A stretch of 64,000 nucleotides of DNA. Origin: Scleromitrula shiraiana (taxonomy: Eukaryota; Ascomycota; Leotiomycetes; Helotiales; Sclerotiniaceae). The notes under the pieces were generated by a model. It was not told the origin of the DNA, made no database searches, and saw nothing but the letters and a program-made list of their open reading frames with translations. A program made the position numbers and the translations under genes. Within the stretch, counting starts at the first letter, position 1. Every line of letters starts with the position of its first letter. Of this stretch, positions 1-11,102 are shown one piece after another. Where the stretch lies: the NCBI GenBank assembly GCA_028455995.1, contig JABELC010000003.1, positions 496,001 through 560,000 of the forward strand, written 5' to 3'.

Positions 1-55
1 TTTCCTCACCTCTTGCATCCTGTCATTTTGTTACAAGAAGATCTAATTGGAGCAG

Positions 56-163
56 ATTTGGGATAAGCCGGAATATGTAAACCATATCATGGATTATTGT
101 CCTGAAGTGAAGATGCTTTTGGGTATGAAGTTAGACAATGATAAGCCACAGGGTGTTTCCTGA
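56..163 (+). CDS. 3' end of an unidentified plus-strand gene (last exon, partial)
   Basis: The frame from 56 to the TGA at 161-163 reads as 35 sense codons with protein-like composition (begins IWDKPEYVNHIMDYCPEV). An in-frame TAA at 44-46 lies just upstream and a GCAG acceptor ends at 55, so this looks like the last exon of a gene entering from the left edge, with its final intron running off the window. The protein is not recognised. It would converge with the minus-strand gene that ends at 307. The call rests on composition and the splice signal only; a chance open frame of this length is possible. Confidence 0.4.
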   Translation: MWDKPEYVNHIMDYCPEVKMLLGMKLDNDKPQGVS

Positions 164-306
164 ACTGTTATGTTTCTTGATTGTTTATTCTGACAGTGAC
201 TCGAGATTCAAACCTATTGCTTTCCTAACGACCTTTCCACTCACTGCCACCCAAAAATGAAGTAGTCAAAAGAAAAGAAAAGACACATAAATAAATCCAA
301 AACATT

Positions 307-2278
307 TTACACACCGGCTCCACTCATCATAGCACCCAACCTCCCTCCTCCCCCACTCAATCTATTCCCCATCCCAACACCTCCACTCCCACCCCCATTG
401 CCACTGATCCCCCCTCCACCCATACTCATACCCCTCCTCCCACCATCCTCATCCCCATCCCTTCTCACCCCCAAAAACTCAAACAACACCTCAATCATAT
501 CCTCTCTTTCTCCACCCCTCTCCCTTCCCCCGAAGCTCCCATGTCCACTCCCATAATGCATAGGGCTCTGACTCCTACTCAACGATCTCCCCACCGGAAT
601 CGCACTATGCGCGTGCATTAGAAGTCGATTCCTTCCTATTGCTGATGGGGGTTGTGAGGCTTGATTGTGGTTGTGATTATGATTGTTAGGGAGGGAGAGG
701 GAGTATGAGTGTACGAGGTTGAATAGTTTGGTATCTGTTTGTAGGTTAGTAAGTTAATTCCTCTCCCAACAAAAGAAAGATGAGGAAGGTAAATGTTAAT
801 GGAAGAATGGAGAAGAAAACAAACCACTCCAAGTCAGAAATTCCCCCATCAAAACAGGTATAGCGAATCCCCTGGGAAAAACACCCTGCCTCGTCATCTT
901 GGGGTGGATCTCAGCATTTAGATGGCTAGGTGTAAGAAGACTATTTGCTAATTGGGCTGTTATATTTGTCCTATTCTAAAAATTAGCGAGGAAAAGTTAT
1001 AGGAGAGGAAGAGTGGAGAATAGAAAATACAAACCGTCTAATATCCTCCCCTCTAATGCGTCTCATCAACTCACTATCAGAATTCGAACCCGAGTCATGG
1101 TCTGATTCTGAATCTTCGGTTTCATCTTGCATGTGCATGTGCACATTATTTCCTCTTCCGTTTCCGTTGCAATGTGTATTTCGTGGGTTTCTTGCTCCTG
1201 ATCCTAGGCGATTATTTCCTCTGCTATTTCCATCTGCACTTTTTCCCTCCTTTCGTCGTCTATCTCGCTGTTTATCCCTGTCTTTTTCCCTATCCCTCTC
1301 ATCCCTCCCACTCTCGTTCTCATCCCCACCCCGACTCCTCTTCATGATAGTACTAACACTAACGGTCGAATTCCTTGGCAAAGTAATACTCAAGTACCTC
1401 GCCAAGACATCTCGAATCAACGATTGCAATTCTTTAGTTAGTTGATAATTATTATTGATGTGGTTATCATTGCTATTCGCATCGGAGTTCGAAGGAATAT
1501 TGCTGGGACTGGATGTATGGACGTGGGTGTGGGTGTGGGTGTGCGTATGAGGCGGTGTTGGGAGAGAGAGTGAGGAGTGAGGGGGATGGAGCGTATGTGT
1601 GTAGGGATTATGCGGGGGTACATGGGAATGGGAATGGGGGTGGGAGTGAGAGTGGTACATTGTGGGTGGTGATGAGGAAGGCGGAAGACGATGGGTGTGA
1701 GTGTGGAGAACTAGGGGAAGTGGGGGTGGTGAGGGGTCTGGAAAAGTAGGTGGGATATGAAGGTGAAGATTCGGAGGTGGAGTTGGCGGCGAGACGACAG
1801 GGATATGCACGTGGAGTTTTGGATTTGCTGGAGGAGGAGGAGGAGGAGGAGGTATTGGGTGAATATGGAGTTCGGGTGGTTGATTGAACTCTTCGGATTC
1901 TGGTTCTGAATCTTCTCGAAAGAATATATGTCGAGGTTGGTCGAGATCCTGGTAATCAAATTGTTGTGCTTCTGGATACGGAATCGGAATTCGTTCATTC
2001 AAATTCTCATAAGAAGGAAACGGAAATCTGTCTCCCGTATTGCGAACAGGAATAGGAGGTAATGATGATTGTGAATAAACCGGGAGTGGATATCTTGGCT
2101 CTGGAGGATTAAAATGGACAAATGAAGGAGCAGAGATGGGGAATTGACGGGGGAGTTCTGAGAGAGCTACAGAGGTAAGCGGGAGTGGGGTAGAGGGGTA
2201 GCGGTGTGTTCTTCTTTGTCTTTTTCGGGGACGTGTATGAGTACTAGGACAGAGGAGATCCAGACAGAAGGTAAGCAT
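307..2278 (-). CDS. Pro/His-rich hypothetical protein, three exons (595 aa)
   Basis: Reconstructed as exons 1035-2278, 825-940 and 307-734. The introns are 941-1034 (GTTTGT..ATAG) and 735-824 (GTTTGT..ACAG, with TTACTAAC just before the acceptor). The joined frame is open over 1788 nt, and phases match at both junctions only with these sites. An in-frame TGA sits directly upstream of the ATG at 2278. The protein has a basic N terminus, a run of nine prolines, a Thr/His region near residues 240-255 encoded by a GTGTGGGTGTGG-like repeat, a short non-repetitive block (ELQSLIRDVLARYL), an Arg/Asp/Glu charged stretch, and a Gly-rich C terminus. Exon 2 encodes a less biased block (HPKMTRQGVFPRGF) that may be the conserved core. 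No domain is recognised and no function is assigned. Confidence 0.6.
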
Positions 2279-3226
2279 CGATCAATCGGATTTTAAGAGT
2301 GAGGAGCGAATAGACAGAAGGAGAATGCAAACTTTTTATGGCAAGGTGAAGGAGGGACTTTTTACTTATAGACTTTGTTTGTCTGTTTATGTAACGTGGC
2401 AGCGTGGTACAAAAGCGAATGTCGTCTTGTCATGATACCAACGCCGGGTCAGGCAGATCAAATTCTGGAGTGCGTAATTACCTCACTATTCAAAAATATC
2501 TGAACTAACTAATCGATGTGATAAGAAGGCTGGTTGCAGTAAAGTATAGCAAACAAAACGTGGTTAACTCGGGTGGTAATGGTGGTGGATAAGTCTTAGT
2601 ATGTTTGCGTCTTCGGTCTTACTTTAAAGTTCCACTTTCTTTGAACGTCTGGTATTTGTAGGTGCCAACTTTAAGAGGAATACAAGATCGGGATGTGAAA
2701 GTACAAGTACGTATAAATGGTGTAACATCCATTAGCAAATACGGGAAATCGTAAGAAGCAAACAAAGTACTCGCTGCCCATCGATGAACCCTGCTGTTTT
2801 TCGCCTTAAGAATGCCGTGCTCATAGCATGTCGCGAAGAGTATGGGAAAATCTCTTACTTTTATTAAACCTATACAGACTGCGACAGGATCATCTGTCGA
2901 TCATGAGGATTCTATAGTGTTATCAAATGACTGAAGGGAAACCAATGAAAACACGAGGATGGCGTCTAGGGATCTCAATTGCCACATGAGTTATCATTCC
3001 ACTTGGATGAGATTGAAACAAGGCTGATAATTAGCATTGCTATCATCTTTCCCCGATTCTGAGCCAACAAAACTTGATTTGGTAGGCACAATGTACTTAG
3101 ATGGAGCCATGCTGTTTAGATTCATTAAGGATATTATACAGCCTAGCGTCATGATAGCAGTCAACTCGGTGACAGGATATAGAATAGTAGTATACAAAGT
3201 GCGGAATGCGACATATTCCAGAAATG
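2279..3226. other. intergenic, no gene seen
   Basis: This is the upstream region of the Pro/His-rich gene and the downstream region of the AP endonuclease gene. Short open frames (for example 3037-3267 plus) overlap the 3' end of the endonuclease gene and have no recognisable content. No RNA gene or repeat noticed. Confidence 0.5.
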
Positions 3227-4798
3227 TTAATGTGAGCACCCACCATCTTCCAAGTCCTCATCATTAGTATCTTTCTTACTCTTCATCTTCTTCTTTGGTG
3301 CTTTCTTGAACATCGAATCAAGAGTTTTGTGTGAAGCAAGTGTTTTTTGCTTCTTTTTATCCACCTGATCTTGAAACTTCGCTCTTTGTTCTACACCCAA
3401 GTCCTGTAAACGTTTCTCTTCTTTCTTAAAATCGTCACTTTCTGGGTCAGCTTCGATGAGTCCCTCCAATAACTTGATCTCTGTGGCCCAGATTGAAGGA
3501 TCTTCGATACTCTTGCCTTTGGCGTCTTTCTTGTCCATTGGCGTTTCGAGCACCATCGGCATGTTCTGGAAAGGCTCAAAATTGACAACATTATGAAAGG
3601 CCCGGAGACCAAGGAATCCGGTGCCAATATTGGCATGTAAATCACGATTGGATGCCAAAGGTGATTTGCTATCATTAAGATGAAGAGCCTTCAAATAAGA
3701 CAAACCAACAGTTTTCGCAAAATCATCCATAGTCTTCTTGAAAGCTTCGGGCGACCGCAAATCATAACCAGCGGCAAATGTATGACAAGTATCCAAGCAA
3801 ACACCAACTCGGGATTTATCGTCAATAAGGGCGATAATATCCCTGAGATCCTCCCAGGTAGAACCAATTACATTTCCAGCACCCGCCATATTCTCCAGCA
3901 ATGTGATCACACCCTTGGTTGCTTTGTGAGCTTTGTTCAACTGGGCTGCAATTCTACCAATTGCTTCCGAACGAGGATTCCCACCAGTGCTTCCTGGATG
4001 GAAATTGTATAGCCTGATACCCAAAGCCTCACATCGTTTTAAATCATCTAAGAAACAGTCGTATGCTTGTTTGGCTTTTTCTTCGTCTGCCTGTGCAAGG
4101 TTGACTAGATAGGAGCAATGTGGAAGGACATATCTCGCAGCATCATATTTTTGCTCTTGACAGAAAGTTTTGAATTGATCGCGAGCTTCCGTTGTGAGAG
4201 GCGGGTTAACCCATTTTCGTTGAGACTTCAGGAAGAGTGCGAATGCATTACCTCCGATTCGGACAGAATTATTAACCGCGTTTTGTACGCCTAGACAATA
4301 TTATTAAATGATATATTGCAATTCAATGTATTGACACATACCACCTGCACCACTGACATGAGCTCCGATATGGATAGCCTTCTTCAGTGAAGTAACCAGA
4401 GTGCGCTCAGCTAATGGCATATTCTCCGATTCCTTTTCCTCTTTTGTTTTACGTTTCTTCGCGGCTTTGTTATCCTCTCCGTCGTCTTCGTCTTCGTCTT
4501 CGACCTGCAGCGTACGTTTTGCAGGAGCTTTTTGCTTGGTGACCGTGGTATTAGTTTGTTTTACTTTTACAATAGATTTTGACGGCGGTATTATTTCGTC
4601 ATCAGATGTGTCTTTGTACTTTATTTGCTTCTTCGCTGCTCTTTTCGGTGTCGACCTTTCCAGCTCCGCCGTTGCCTCGAGTTCGGTCTCCTCCACTTTA
4701 ATAACTTCCTGGTCCTTATCAACGGTACTAGTTGTTGTCTGAGTTATTTTAGTATCTGCAGCTTTGGTAGCAGTCCTACGACTTGATCTTGGAGGCAT
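3227..4798 (-). CDS. apn1: AP endonuclease, endonuclease IV family (Apn1 type)
   Basis: DNA-repair AP endonuclease/3'-diesterase of the EndoIV (TIM-barrel, three-zinc) family, acting in base excision repair. Exons 4342-4798 and 3227-4290 are joined over a 51-bp intron (4291-4341, GTATGT..CTAG) lying inside the IGAHVSGAGG motif, giving 506 aa. Visible motifs in order: IHIGAHVSGAGG, YNFHPGST, LLENMAGAGN, VCLDTCHTFAAGYD, ALHLNDSK, NRDLHANIGTGFLG and MVLETP. Together they supply the His, Glu and Asp metal ligands expected for the family. About 140 residues of acidic/basic low-complexity sequence, including AAKKRKTKEEKE (probable NLS), precede the catalytic domain, and a Lys-rich tail follows. The start chosen is the ATG at 4798 (MPPRSSRRT); longer open sequence upstream lacks a convincing start. 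RED lies 254 bp upstream on the same strand. Confidence 0.93.
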
Positions 4799-5052
4799 TA
4801 TGCATAGTGCTGGGGCGAAGTTGTGGTGTGCTATGCTCTGGTAAACGCTTAGAAATTTAGAGCTAAACGCGCTCAAGGCCGGCAATGTGCGCGACGCGGT
4901 ATCACGTGAAACACAGCAATTTATTTCTAACATTGGTTGGAGAGTTCTGGGCGGATCAGATGTAAATAACGACGTAGGAATTGCTCTTTTGTGTTCGATT
5001 ATGGTATTTATGCTATATATGCGAGAATTATTGACGCATGAAGGGTATGATA

Positions 5053-6708
5053 TTATTTTTGTGATCCAGCCGTCCTCCTACTCTCTACAATTTTCATAAC
5101 ATCCGCAGCACTGTTAGCATCTCCTTTTCTCTTCTTTGGGCCTCTCTTTCTTTTTGATTTCCCATCTCCTTTCTCGTCCCCGTCATCATCTCCTCTCCCC
5201 CATTCGGACAACTTCACCTTCGTATTATCAAAATCCACTTCATCCTCAAACCTACTACTTCCAAATCCCATATCCATATCCTCCATGTCTCTATCATCCT
5301 GTTGTAACATCTTCTTACGTTTTGCTTCTTTCGCAGCTTCTTCGGCTGATTCTGGAGCTTTTGATATAGGATTAAGCGTAGATGCTTTCTTAAGAGCAGC
5401 AAGAATAGTAGGGTCGCTGAAGGCCTTTGGCTTTGTGTCCTCCTCTTTCGAACCGGAATCGCTGTCACCGAAGTAATTTCGGGGCTTGTTGGGTCGTGGA
5501 GGAGGTGCCATACTTCCTGATGCCGATGGTTCTTGTGACGAATCTTGAGTCTTTAATTTCTTCTGTTTAGTGCTATCTGATACTTCTCCATCCTCAACAT
5601 CCGAATCAGACCCCGAATCCTCTTCATCTAGGCCAGCTAATGGATCGTAATCATCACCTACATCGTCAAAGATATCAAATTCTTCCTCCGGCTCGGGTTG
5701 TTTCGTTATTTCTGGGACCTCCATTCCTAACGGTTTCGCATCTTTATCTGGCATCAATAGCCCATGACCTTTCTCAGTCTCTGGTTCTACCTGCACTTTC
5801 CTGACTTTCCTTTTCTCATTTCCATTCTCGTCCACTACAATAAGAACTTCCCGACCTTTCCCATCACGCTCTATCCTTGTCGTAGATTTTGGAGCTCCAA
5901 CCTTCTTAAACCTTGCCCCTAACGAAGGTTGTGCTGCCTCCTTCGCTGCTTGCCTTGCAGCTTTCATTTCCGCTAATATTTGGTCGCGATTTCTCTTTTT
6001 TCCTGGCACAAGGCTGGGTGGTGCCATCTCTCCTTTCTTGGCAACCTTCTCCTTCTCCACAGCGACCACCTCCTTATCCTCTAACTTCTCAAACTCCTCG
6101 TCCAAATCTTCATCATCGGCTTCATCCCCATGCTCGCTCTTGCCACCCAATACATCCTCACCTCTTCTAACCCTCTCTAATAACTTGTAATCCAATCCTT
6201 TGACCAAATGTGTGCTCTCGACCTCGCCTCCCAGTATTTCGTCCCTCAATTTTATGAACGTAGCCTCATCAATCTGCTGCAACTTCATCATTTCTTCCAA
6301 TGACTTAATCCTAGCAGCTTTGTCATCATCTTCATCATCAATGCGTTGTTTCGTGCGATCGGTATAACCTGCGGCAAGCTTAGAACCTTTTGGCGCAGCA
6401 ATGGAGCGGAATTTCTTTGGTTGTGAATTGTTGCCTGCAGAACGTTGTTCTGCAAGTTGGCGGGCAAAATCAACACCACCTACTGAACGCCTGTAAATCT
6501 CCAATTAGATGTCAACGTAAGTTTAACTGGAAGGTGTATATGGCACATACGGGGTCATGGGTATCGAGCTTCGCATTCTGGAGCCCAGCGCCAATGGTGT
6601 TGCGCCATCTCGTCTGGACGCCGCACTGCTGTTTAGTTTACTTTCTCCCGAGTCTGGCTTCCTCGCTGGCGTGTCTAGCACGAGTTTCCGGAATTGTGAA
6701 TTGTTCAT
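5053..6708 (-). CDS. RED/IK-like pre-mRNA splicing factor (RED_N domain)
   Basis: Homolog of the spliceosomal RED/IK (Smu2) protein, a B-complex component that in other eukaryotes partners with SMU1. Exons 6551-6708 and 5053-6490 flank a 60-bp intron (6491-6550, GTATGT..ACAG), giving 531 aa. The intron splits the family motif SIPMTPRSVGG, which is restored exactly on joining. The N terminus (MNNSQFRKLVLDTPARK) and the DFARQLAEQ block are typical of RED_N. Further on come the conserved KGLDYKLLERVR segment, long acidic and Lys/Arg-rich stretches, and a C terminus ending in KRKRGPKKRK plus a short tail. The RE/RD dipeptide tract of animal RED is not apparent, as is usual in fungi. Nuclear localisation is inferred. 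Confidence 0.9.
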
Positions 6709-7440
6709 CGCGGATGATGTATTTATTTACTCAATTTAAAGCTAACATTTGTGTTGCATGATATTACTTCAAAGCTACCATCAAATGAGGGTTTTGCCGA
6801 AGTTCTGCCTAGCCTAGGAGGCTCAGAGGATGGCCTGGATCGCTATAGCGATGTCCATCCTTATTGAGTCAACAAATATTACATCTATCTCACTGAGAAA
6901 ATAACCAAACAGTCAACTCTGGCGTCATTTAAGAGTACGTGTGGATGGAGAACCGTGACAGACATTCGCATTTGTTTCAGATAATTAACATATAAATTTG
7001 AAGATGGTGCATGAATTAATACACCCCCTGGTGGGTATATCTTCATTATCGTGTCATTCGATTTGGGATTTATGTCTTGCAATGATCGGTATTGTGTTTG
7101 AAGAATTCGCGATTACGAGGATCTAGATACGATCATCTTCAACGCCACTCTATACGTTACGGTGTTACACCAAGCCTTCTAGGTTCCCCTCCCATGATGG
7201 CAAAAACGCCCGTTTCTGATTCCATACATATATATATGACTACTTTGGTCACCCTCAAATTTGAAGGCCAACCCTCCTTCTTGGTGTTTGTCTGTGGCTA
7301 CGAAACACTTTTCTTTATACTTTATCATGATTGCGGAGGTAAAATCAATCTATCTAATGTCCTGATTTCTTATTTGTACCTGAGAAGTGGCATTGTAAAG
7401 AAGAATATATTCAAGAGAATATTATTTCGTCCTGTCACTC
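6709..7440. other. intergenic between RED and the ankyrin-ZZ gene
   Basis: Upstream of RED and of the ankyrin-ZZ gene. A frame open from about 7092 has no recognisable content. The frame feeding the ankyrin ORF is open only from 7399 (TAA at 7396-7398), so no further in-frame ankyrin coding is visible here without a splice. Confidence 0.4.
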
Positions 7441-8689
7441 ATGAAACTAGTTGTAGAGAAAGGCTCTGGAATCAACGTTAACTTGACAAGCCCGAATCAT
7501 TACGGAACAGCGTTACAAACTGCATGCGCGTATATTTCTAAGGATATAAATAATGATGAGTTTCCCAGCATCTCGTACCTTCTTGACGAAACTCACGCGA
7601 ATATCAATGCACCTGGAGGCGAGATGGAGTATGCAATAAATATGGCTTGCCTAAGAGGCAGTCCTTCACTCGTCAAATTTCTGTTGGACAGGAATGCGAA
7701 TCGTGGTGTTTCAGATCCGATAGGTCGAAAAGCAATTCATCTCGCAGCTTTCCGTACGCTGGGTGATTTCAATCTGCTGGCTGACGATACGCTCCTCAAG
7801 GTCGAAGATAAATTGAAAAGACTACCGCTGCATTATGCTGCAGTTAGTGGCAATGTTGAATTAGTCAAAATAGTTCTTGAGCGTTCTAAATCAGTTCTGG
7901 GTGGAGAGGTTGTTAATCTTCCGGATTGTGATGGATGGACTCCACTAATGTGGGCAGGGAGAACTTGCGCGAGGTTGGGGACAATAACAGAGGGTAAATT
8001 TGAAGTCATTAAGTTTTCGTTATCTAACAACGCAGATCTTTGGGTGAGGGGAGAGGGATTAGACCGCGAGTGGTCACCAGTGAAGATTGCAAGGTATTAC
8101 AAAGCAAACGAAGAGATTATAGACCTTCTCACACCGAATGCTGATTCCCAGCCAAGAGGCAAAAACTGGGACAGTAAGTTTCATGTTTCAAAGAAGGCTC
8201 ATATATACGATAGAGGATTCTGTGATGGCTGTCTCCTTGTAAGTTTATTATTCTACTCATTAGAATCTAGTATAGAGACGTATCTATGCTCGGCTAACAT
8301 AACACTTTCAGGGACTCGTTGCAACATATTATAAATGTAAAAGTTGTTGGGACTTTTGTCTCTGCTTTAAATGCCATCGTTCGAAGACCACTTTATACCC
8401 AAATTGTTCCTTTGCGGAAGAAGGTAAAGAATATGACTCTGAGCCTGAGTTGTCATCGCCTGGGAACAAAGATGATGCTCAAGAATATGATGATGGAGCG
8501 ACTGTAGCCAACAGTACCCATGATCATGAGAGCTCTGACGAAGAGAGTGAAGCAGGTGAGTCAAACAATAGTATCGAGACTGGAGATAGCGCTAATGTAG
8601 CCAAACCACAAGAAGATGAATATGATGACGAGGACGAAGATGTAGATGGCCAGGATAATGACGAAGGTGACGATTCTGATGATAACTAA
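7441..8689 (+). CDS. ankyrin-repeat protein with C-terminal ZZ zinc finger (probably 5'-truncated)
   Basis: Exons 7441-8238 and 8312-8689 are joined over a 73-bp intron (GTAAGT..TCAG), giving 391 aa. The first 225 residues contain degenerate ankyrin repeats (for example LPLHYAAVSGNVELVKIVLE and DGWTPLMWAG). The intron splits a ZZ zinc finger: FCDGC on the left, then YYKCKSCWDFCLCFKCHR on the right. The tail after the finger is strongly acidic (Glu/Asp/Ser). Ankyrin plus ZZ C termini are common in large fungal NACHT/NOD-like proteins, where the ZZ is thought to bind other proteins. The ORF begins in the middle of a repeat and its own frame closes 42 nt upstream, so the N-terminal effector/NTPase part is absent here. 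Whether the ATG at 7441 is a real start or the gene is a remnant cannot be decided. Confidence 0.65.
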
Positions 8690-8994
8690 AATTCAGGAAT
8701 TGAGTGGTGGATGCCACGAGTGAGAGACAGTATGAAATCATCAACATAATATCCAATGTTTGACGTATTCATCAATTCGCCCAGCGAATTATTTATGTTT
8801 AAGCTTAAGAAATCGCGTAATGTTATCTGATCCGACAAAACTGGAATTTTTCTTATTCAGCTAGAATATAGATAACTGAAACAAAAGTCCGGATTTAATC
8901 ATGAATTAACGCACTATCATCGGTCGACCTTCACCTTAGAATCTGGTGAACTACTTGTGTTTGGAATTTCAGAGTACATATCGAACGTCCTTAA
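8690..8994. other. spacer between the ankyrin-ZZ gene and the P450 pseudogene
   Basis: AT-leaning convergent 3' spacer; nothing recognised in it. Confidence 0.5.
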
Positions 8995-10645
8995 CTATAA
9001 ACCAAAACGCCAATCTCCCCCATTCATATCTTTCCTTGGCAGTATATGTACCAAAACTTTTCTCTTAGGTGGAGCGATTTGTACAGACATATTATTGAGA
9101 TCTTGACCAGGCTCCTGCCACCCTTTTCCGACTGGCACCATGTCGAATCTCATTACTAACATTGCAACAAGTGCTGCCACTTCAACCATAGCAAATCCTC
9201 TTCTTGGGCATAAATTTACTCCTCCACCGAAACCTCGAAAAGCATGTCCTGGAACTTTACCACAAAACCTGTCGCCACGAAACGAGTCTGTAGACTCACC
9301 CCACGCGTCCTTGTCAAAATTCAATGCTTTATTGGCAACAATCACAATTGAATCTTTTTTGAGCAGATACTGATCTTGTCTAAGAAATGTGCCCTCTATG
9401 ATCATGCATGGTCCTGTCCCTGTGGCTCGGAATCTTAGAGCTTCTTGCAAGATCGAGAGAAGTATTGGCGCATCTTTGAGTCTTCGGAGATTGATCTTGC
9501 GAATGCTTTTGGGGCGACTTTTCATTCGTTGTTATCAATCCAACTTGTCTTCGCACTTCTCCGAGCAGGAGAAGATCGAAAAATATATGGAAAATAGTCC
9601 AAAAGGCAGTAGGAACGGTATTTGTAAGAATTGCAATCCCGTTGACACACTCAAATTTAGCAAAGTCTTCAATGTCCATTTCATCACCTAAAGCTTCCAA
9701 TCTTGCTTTTGCGAGTGATGAACCGAGTTCATGCTCGCTATTCTCAAAATAGCGCTTCATTGCTTCTACAATCACTGCTCGACCCGTCACTGCCTTAGAC
9801 GTGATACATCTTGGTAGAAAGTTTGTAAGCAAGAGCATAATGTTGTTATCGGCAAAATACCTGTATCTTATTAGCCTTCCAGATCAAATTCAGCATAACA
9901 AAGTCTCTCCCAGAACCCTTCTTCTACCTTAGGGTTTCGATAAGGGCTTGCAGGTCCATAAATACACTCTGTCTTCGCGACTGTAATCTCGTGCTGAACC
10001 CATGCCCATAGATCGAAAGCGGGATTATTGTTACCCCTATTATTTACCAAGTTGTCTAGGCCTTGTCTTGGTAACATTTGCTGCGGCTCGATTCATGTCG
10101 TCCATCCCACCTTATGGGAAAATTGCACGCTGTGTGATCTTCAGCCCTTCGATCGTTGGGCTTGGCATTTTTGAACCTGGGAAAATCCATGTTATTGATT
10201 CCCCCGATTTGATACAACCTCTCCATCGTCAGCCAAGACATGTCTCCTTTTGGTTCTTGGAAGCGCAGTTTACAGCTCTAATTGGGGGGGGGGGGGGTTA
10301 ATTAGTGCAGCATCGGCGAGGCTAATGGAAAATCTAGAGCCACTGAAGATGGGAATCGAGATCATTGGCGACTTTTGGTTCTGGCTATTGGAATTGGAAT
10401 GGCCTATGTCAGTACTGACATTTGATTGAAAAGAACCGTGCTAGTATAGCTCACCTCAAAACTGTGTAGTAATAACTTCTATACCAGAAAAGCCCAATGG
10501 CATGGCCGATATACGGAATATATGATTGGAGCTCAGGCGGTTCCCGAGGATCTCGCTTGGCTTTCGATTTGTAAGAGCCAATCAGTAAGACGAGAGCAGG
10601 CACTGCAACCGCCAGAAGGAATCAAATCTGGACATTTGTCGTCAT
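8995..10645 (-). pseudogene. cytochrome P450 pseudogene (CYP7/CYP8B-like fungal type)
   Basis: P450 pieces occur in order on the minus strand but in several frames. The N-terminal anchor begins at 10645 with an in-frame TGA at codon 8 (10622-10624), followed by the hydrophobic FLLAVAVPALVLLIG. A plausible intron at 10404-10454 follows. Next come the block MISIPIFSGSRFSISLADAA, a run of 14 G (10284-10297), FDLWAWVQHEITVAKTECI (near 10000) and NTVPTAFWTIFHIFFDLLLL (9600-9680). A frameshift near 9515-9525 leads into the K helix ILQEALRFR (ExxR). The heme loop reads FGGGVNLCPRRGFA, so the Gly expected two residues after the Cys ligand is Arg. Stops, shifts and the altered loop argue for a dead gene. 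Intact relatives would be ER-bound monooxygenases; the substrate is unknown. The P450 origin is firm; the family placement is tentative. Confidence 0.85.
10284..10297 (+). repeat. poly-G run (14 G) inside the P450 pseudogene
   Basis: A homopolymer read as C on the coding strand, lying between two P450 blocks that are in different frames. It could be a genuine slippage site or a base-calling/assembly artefact. Confidence 0.9.
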
Positions 10646-11102
10646 GATTTGGAGATTTTTTCTCTTCAGAGGATGTTAATGATATGGAGAAAGCTGATTT
10701 TTATCACAACGGACAAAGCATGTAGTAAGCATCTGAAATCTCTACTTGAGTTGTCAGTGAATATTCAGTCGTGGGCTACTCATGTGAAAATCAATCTCAA
10801 CAACTGATAGGAGTACAATCACTTATACATTCAAGTTTTCAAGACTGAACTAAATTGCAACAGTTGGGAATATTCTTTGCTAACTAGTACGCTTAGGCTG
10901 TTTCTCACCGCACAGTAAGGCATATGTACGTAGGTACTGATAACTCTTGGACATAGATACATACAAACAGGTTTACAAAATAACTTCATTCGCCGCTTTA
11001 GAGTACAGGTTACGGACTGATCAACTTATCGTCTTTTTCAATTTTTGTGTCCTCACTCATACTCCCATCATACCTCCTCCAGTGGGTATCGCACCAAATT
11101 TC
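10646..11102. other. divergent spacer, no gene seen
   Basis: Lies between the 5' ends of the P450 pseudogene and the rhodopsin-like pseudogene. A short open frame from 10947 runs into the latter in another frame and has no recognisable content. Confidence 0.5.

Noticed and set aside
983..2278. Taking the single open frame as the whole 431-aa protein
   Set aside because: The last 17 codons read into a GTTTGT intron; joining 825-940 and 307-734 keeps one frame and gives a better protein end.
8995..9525. P450 C-terminal frame as an intact gene
   Set aside because: It opens mid-protein, its upstream half is in another frame, and the N terminus has a stop; called as one pseudogene instead.
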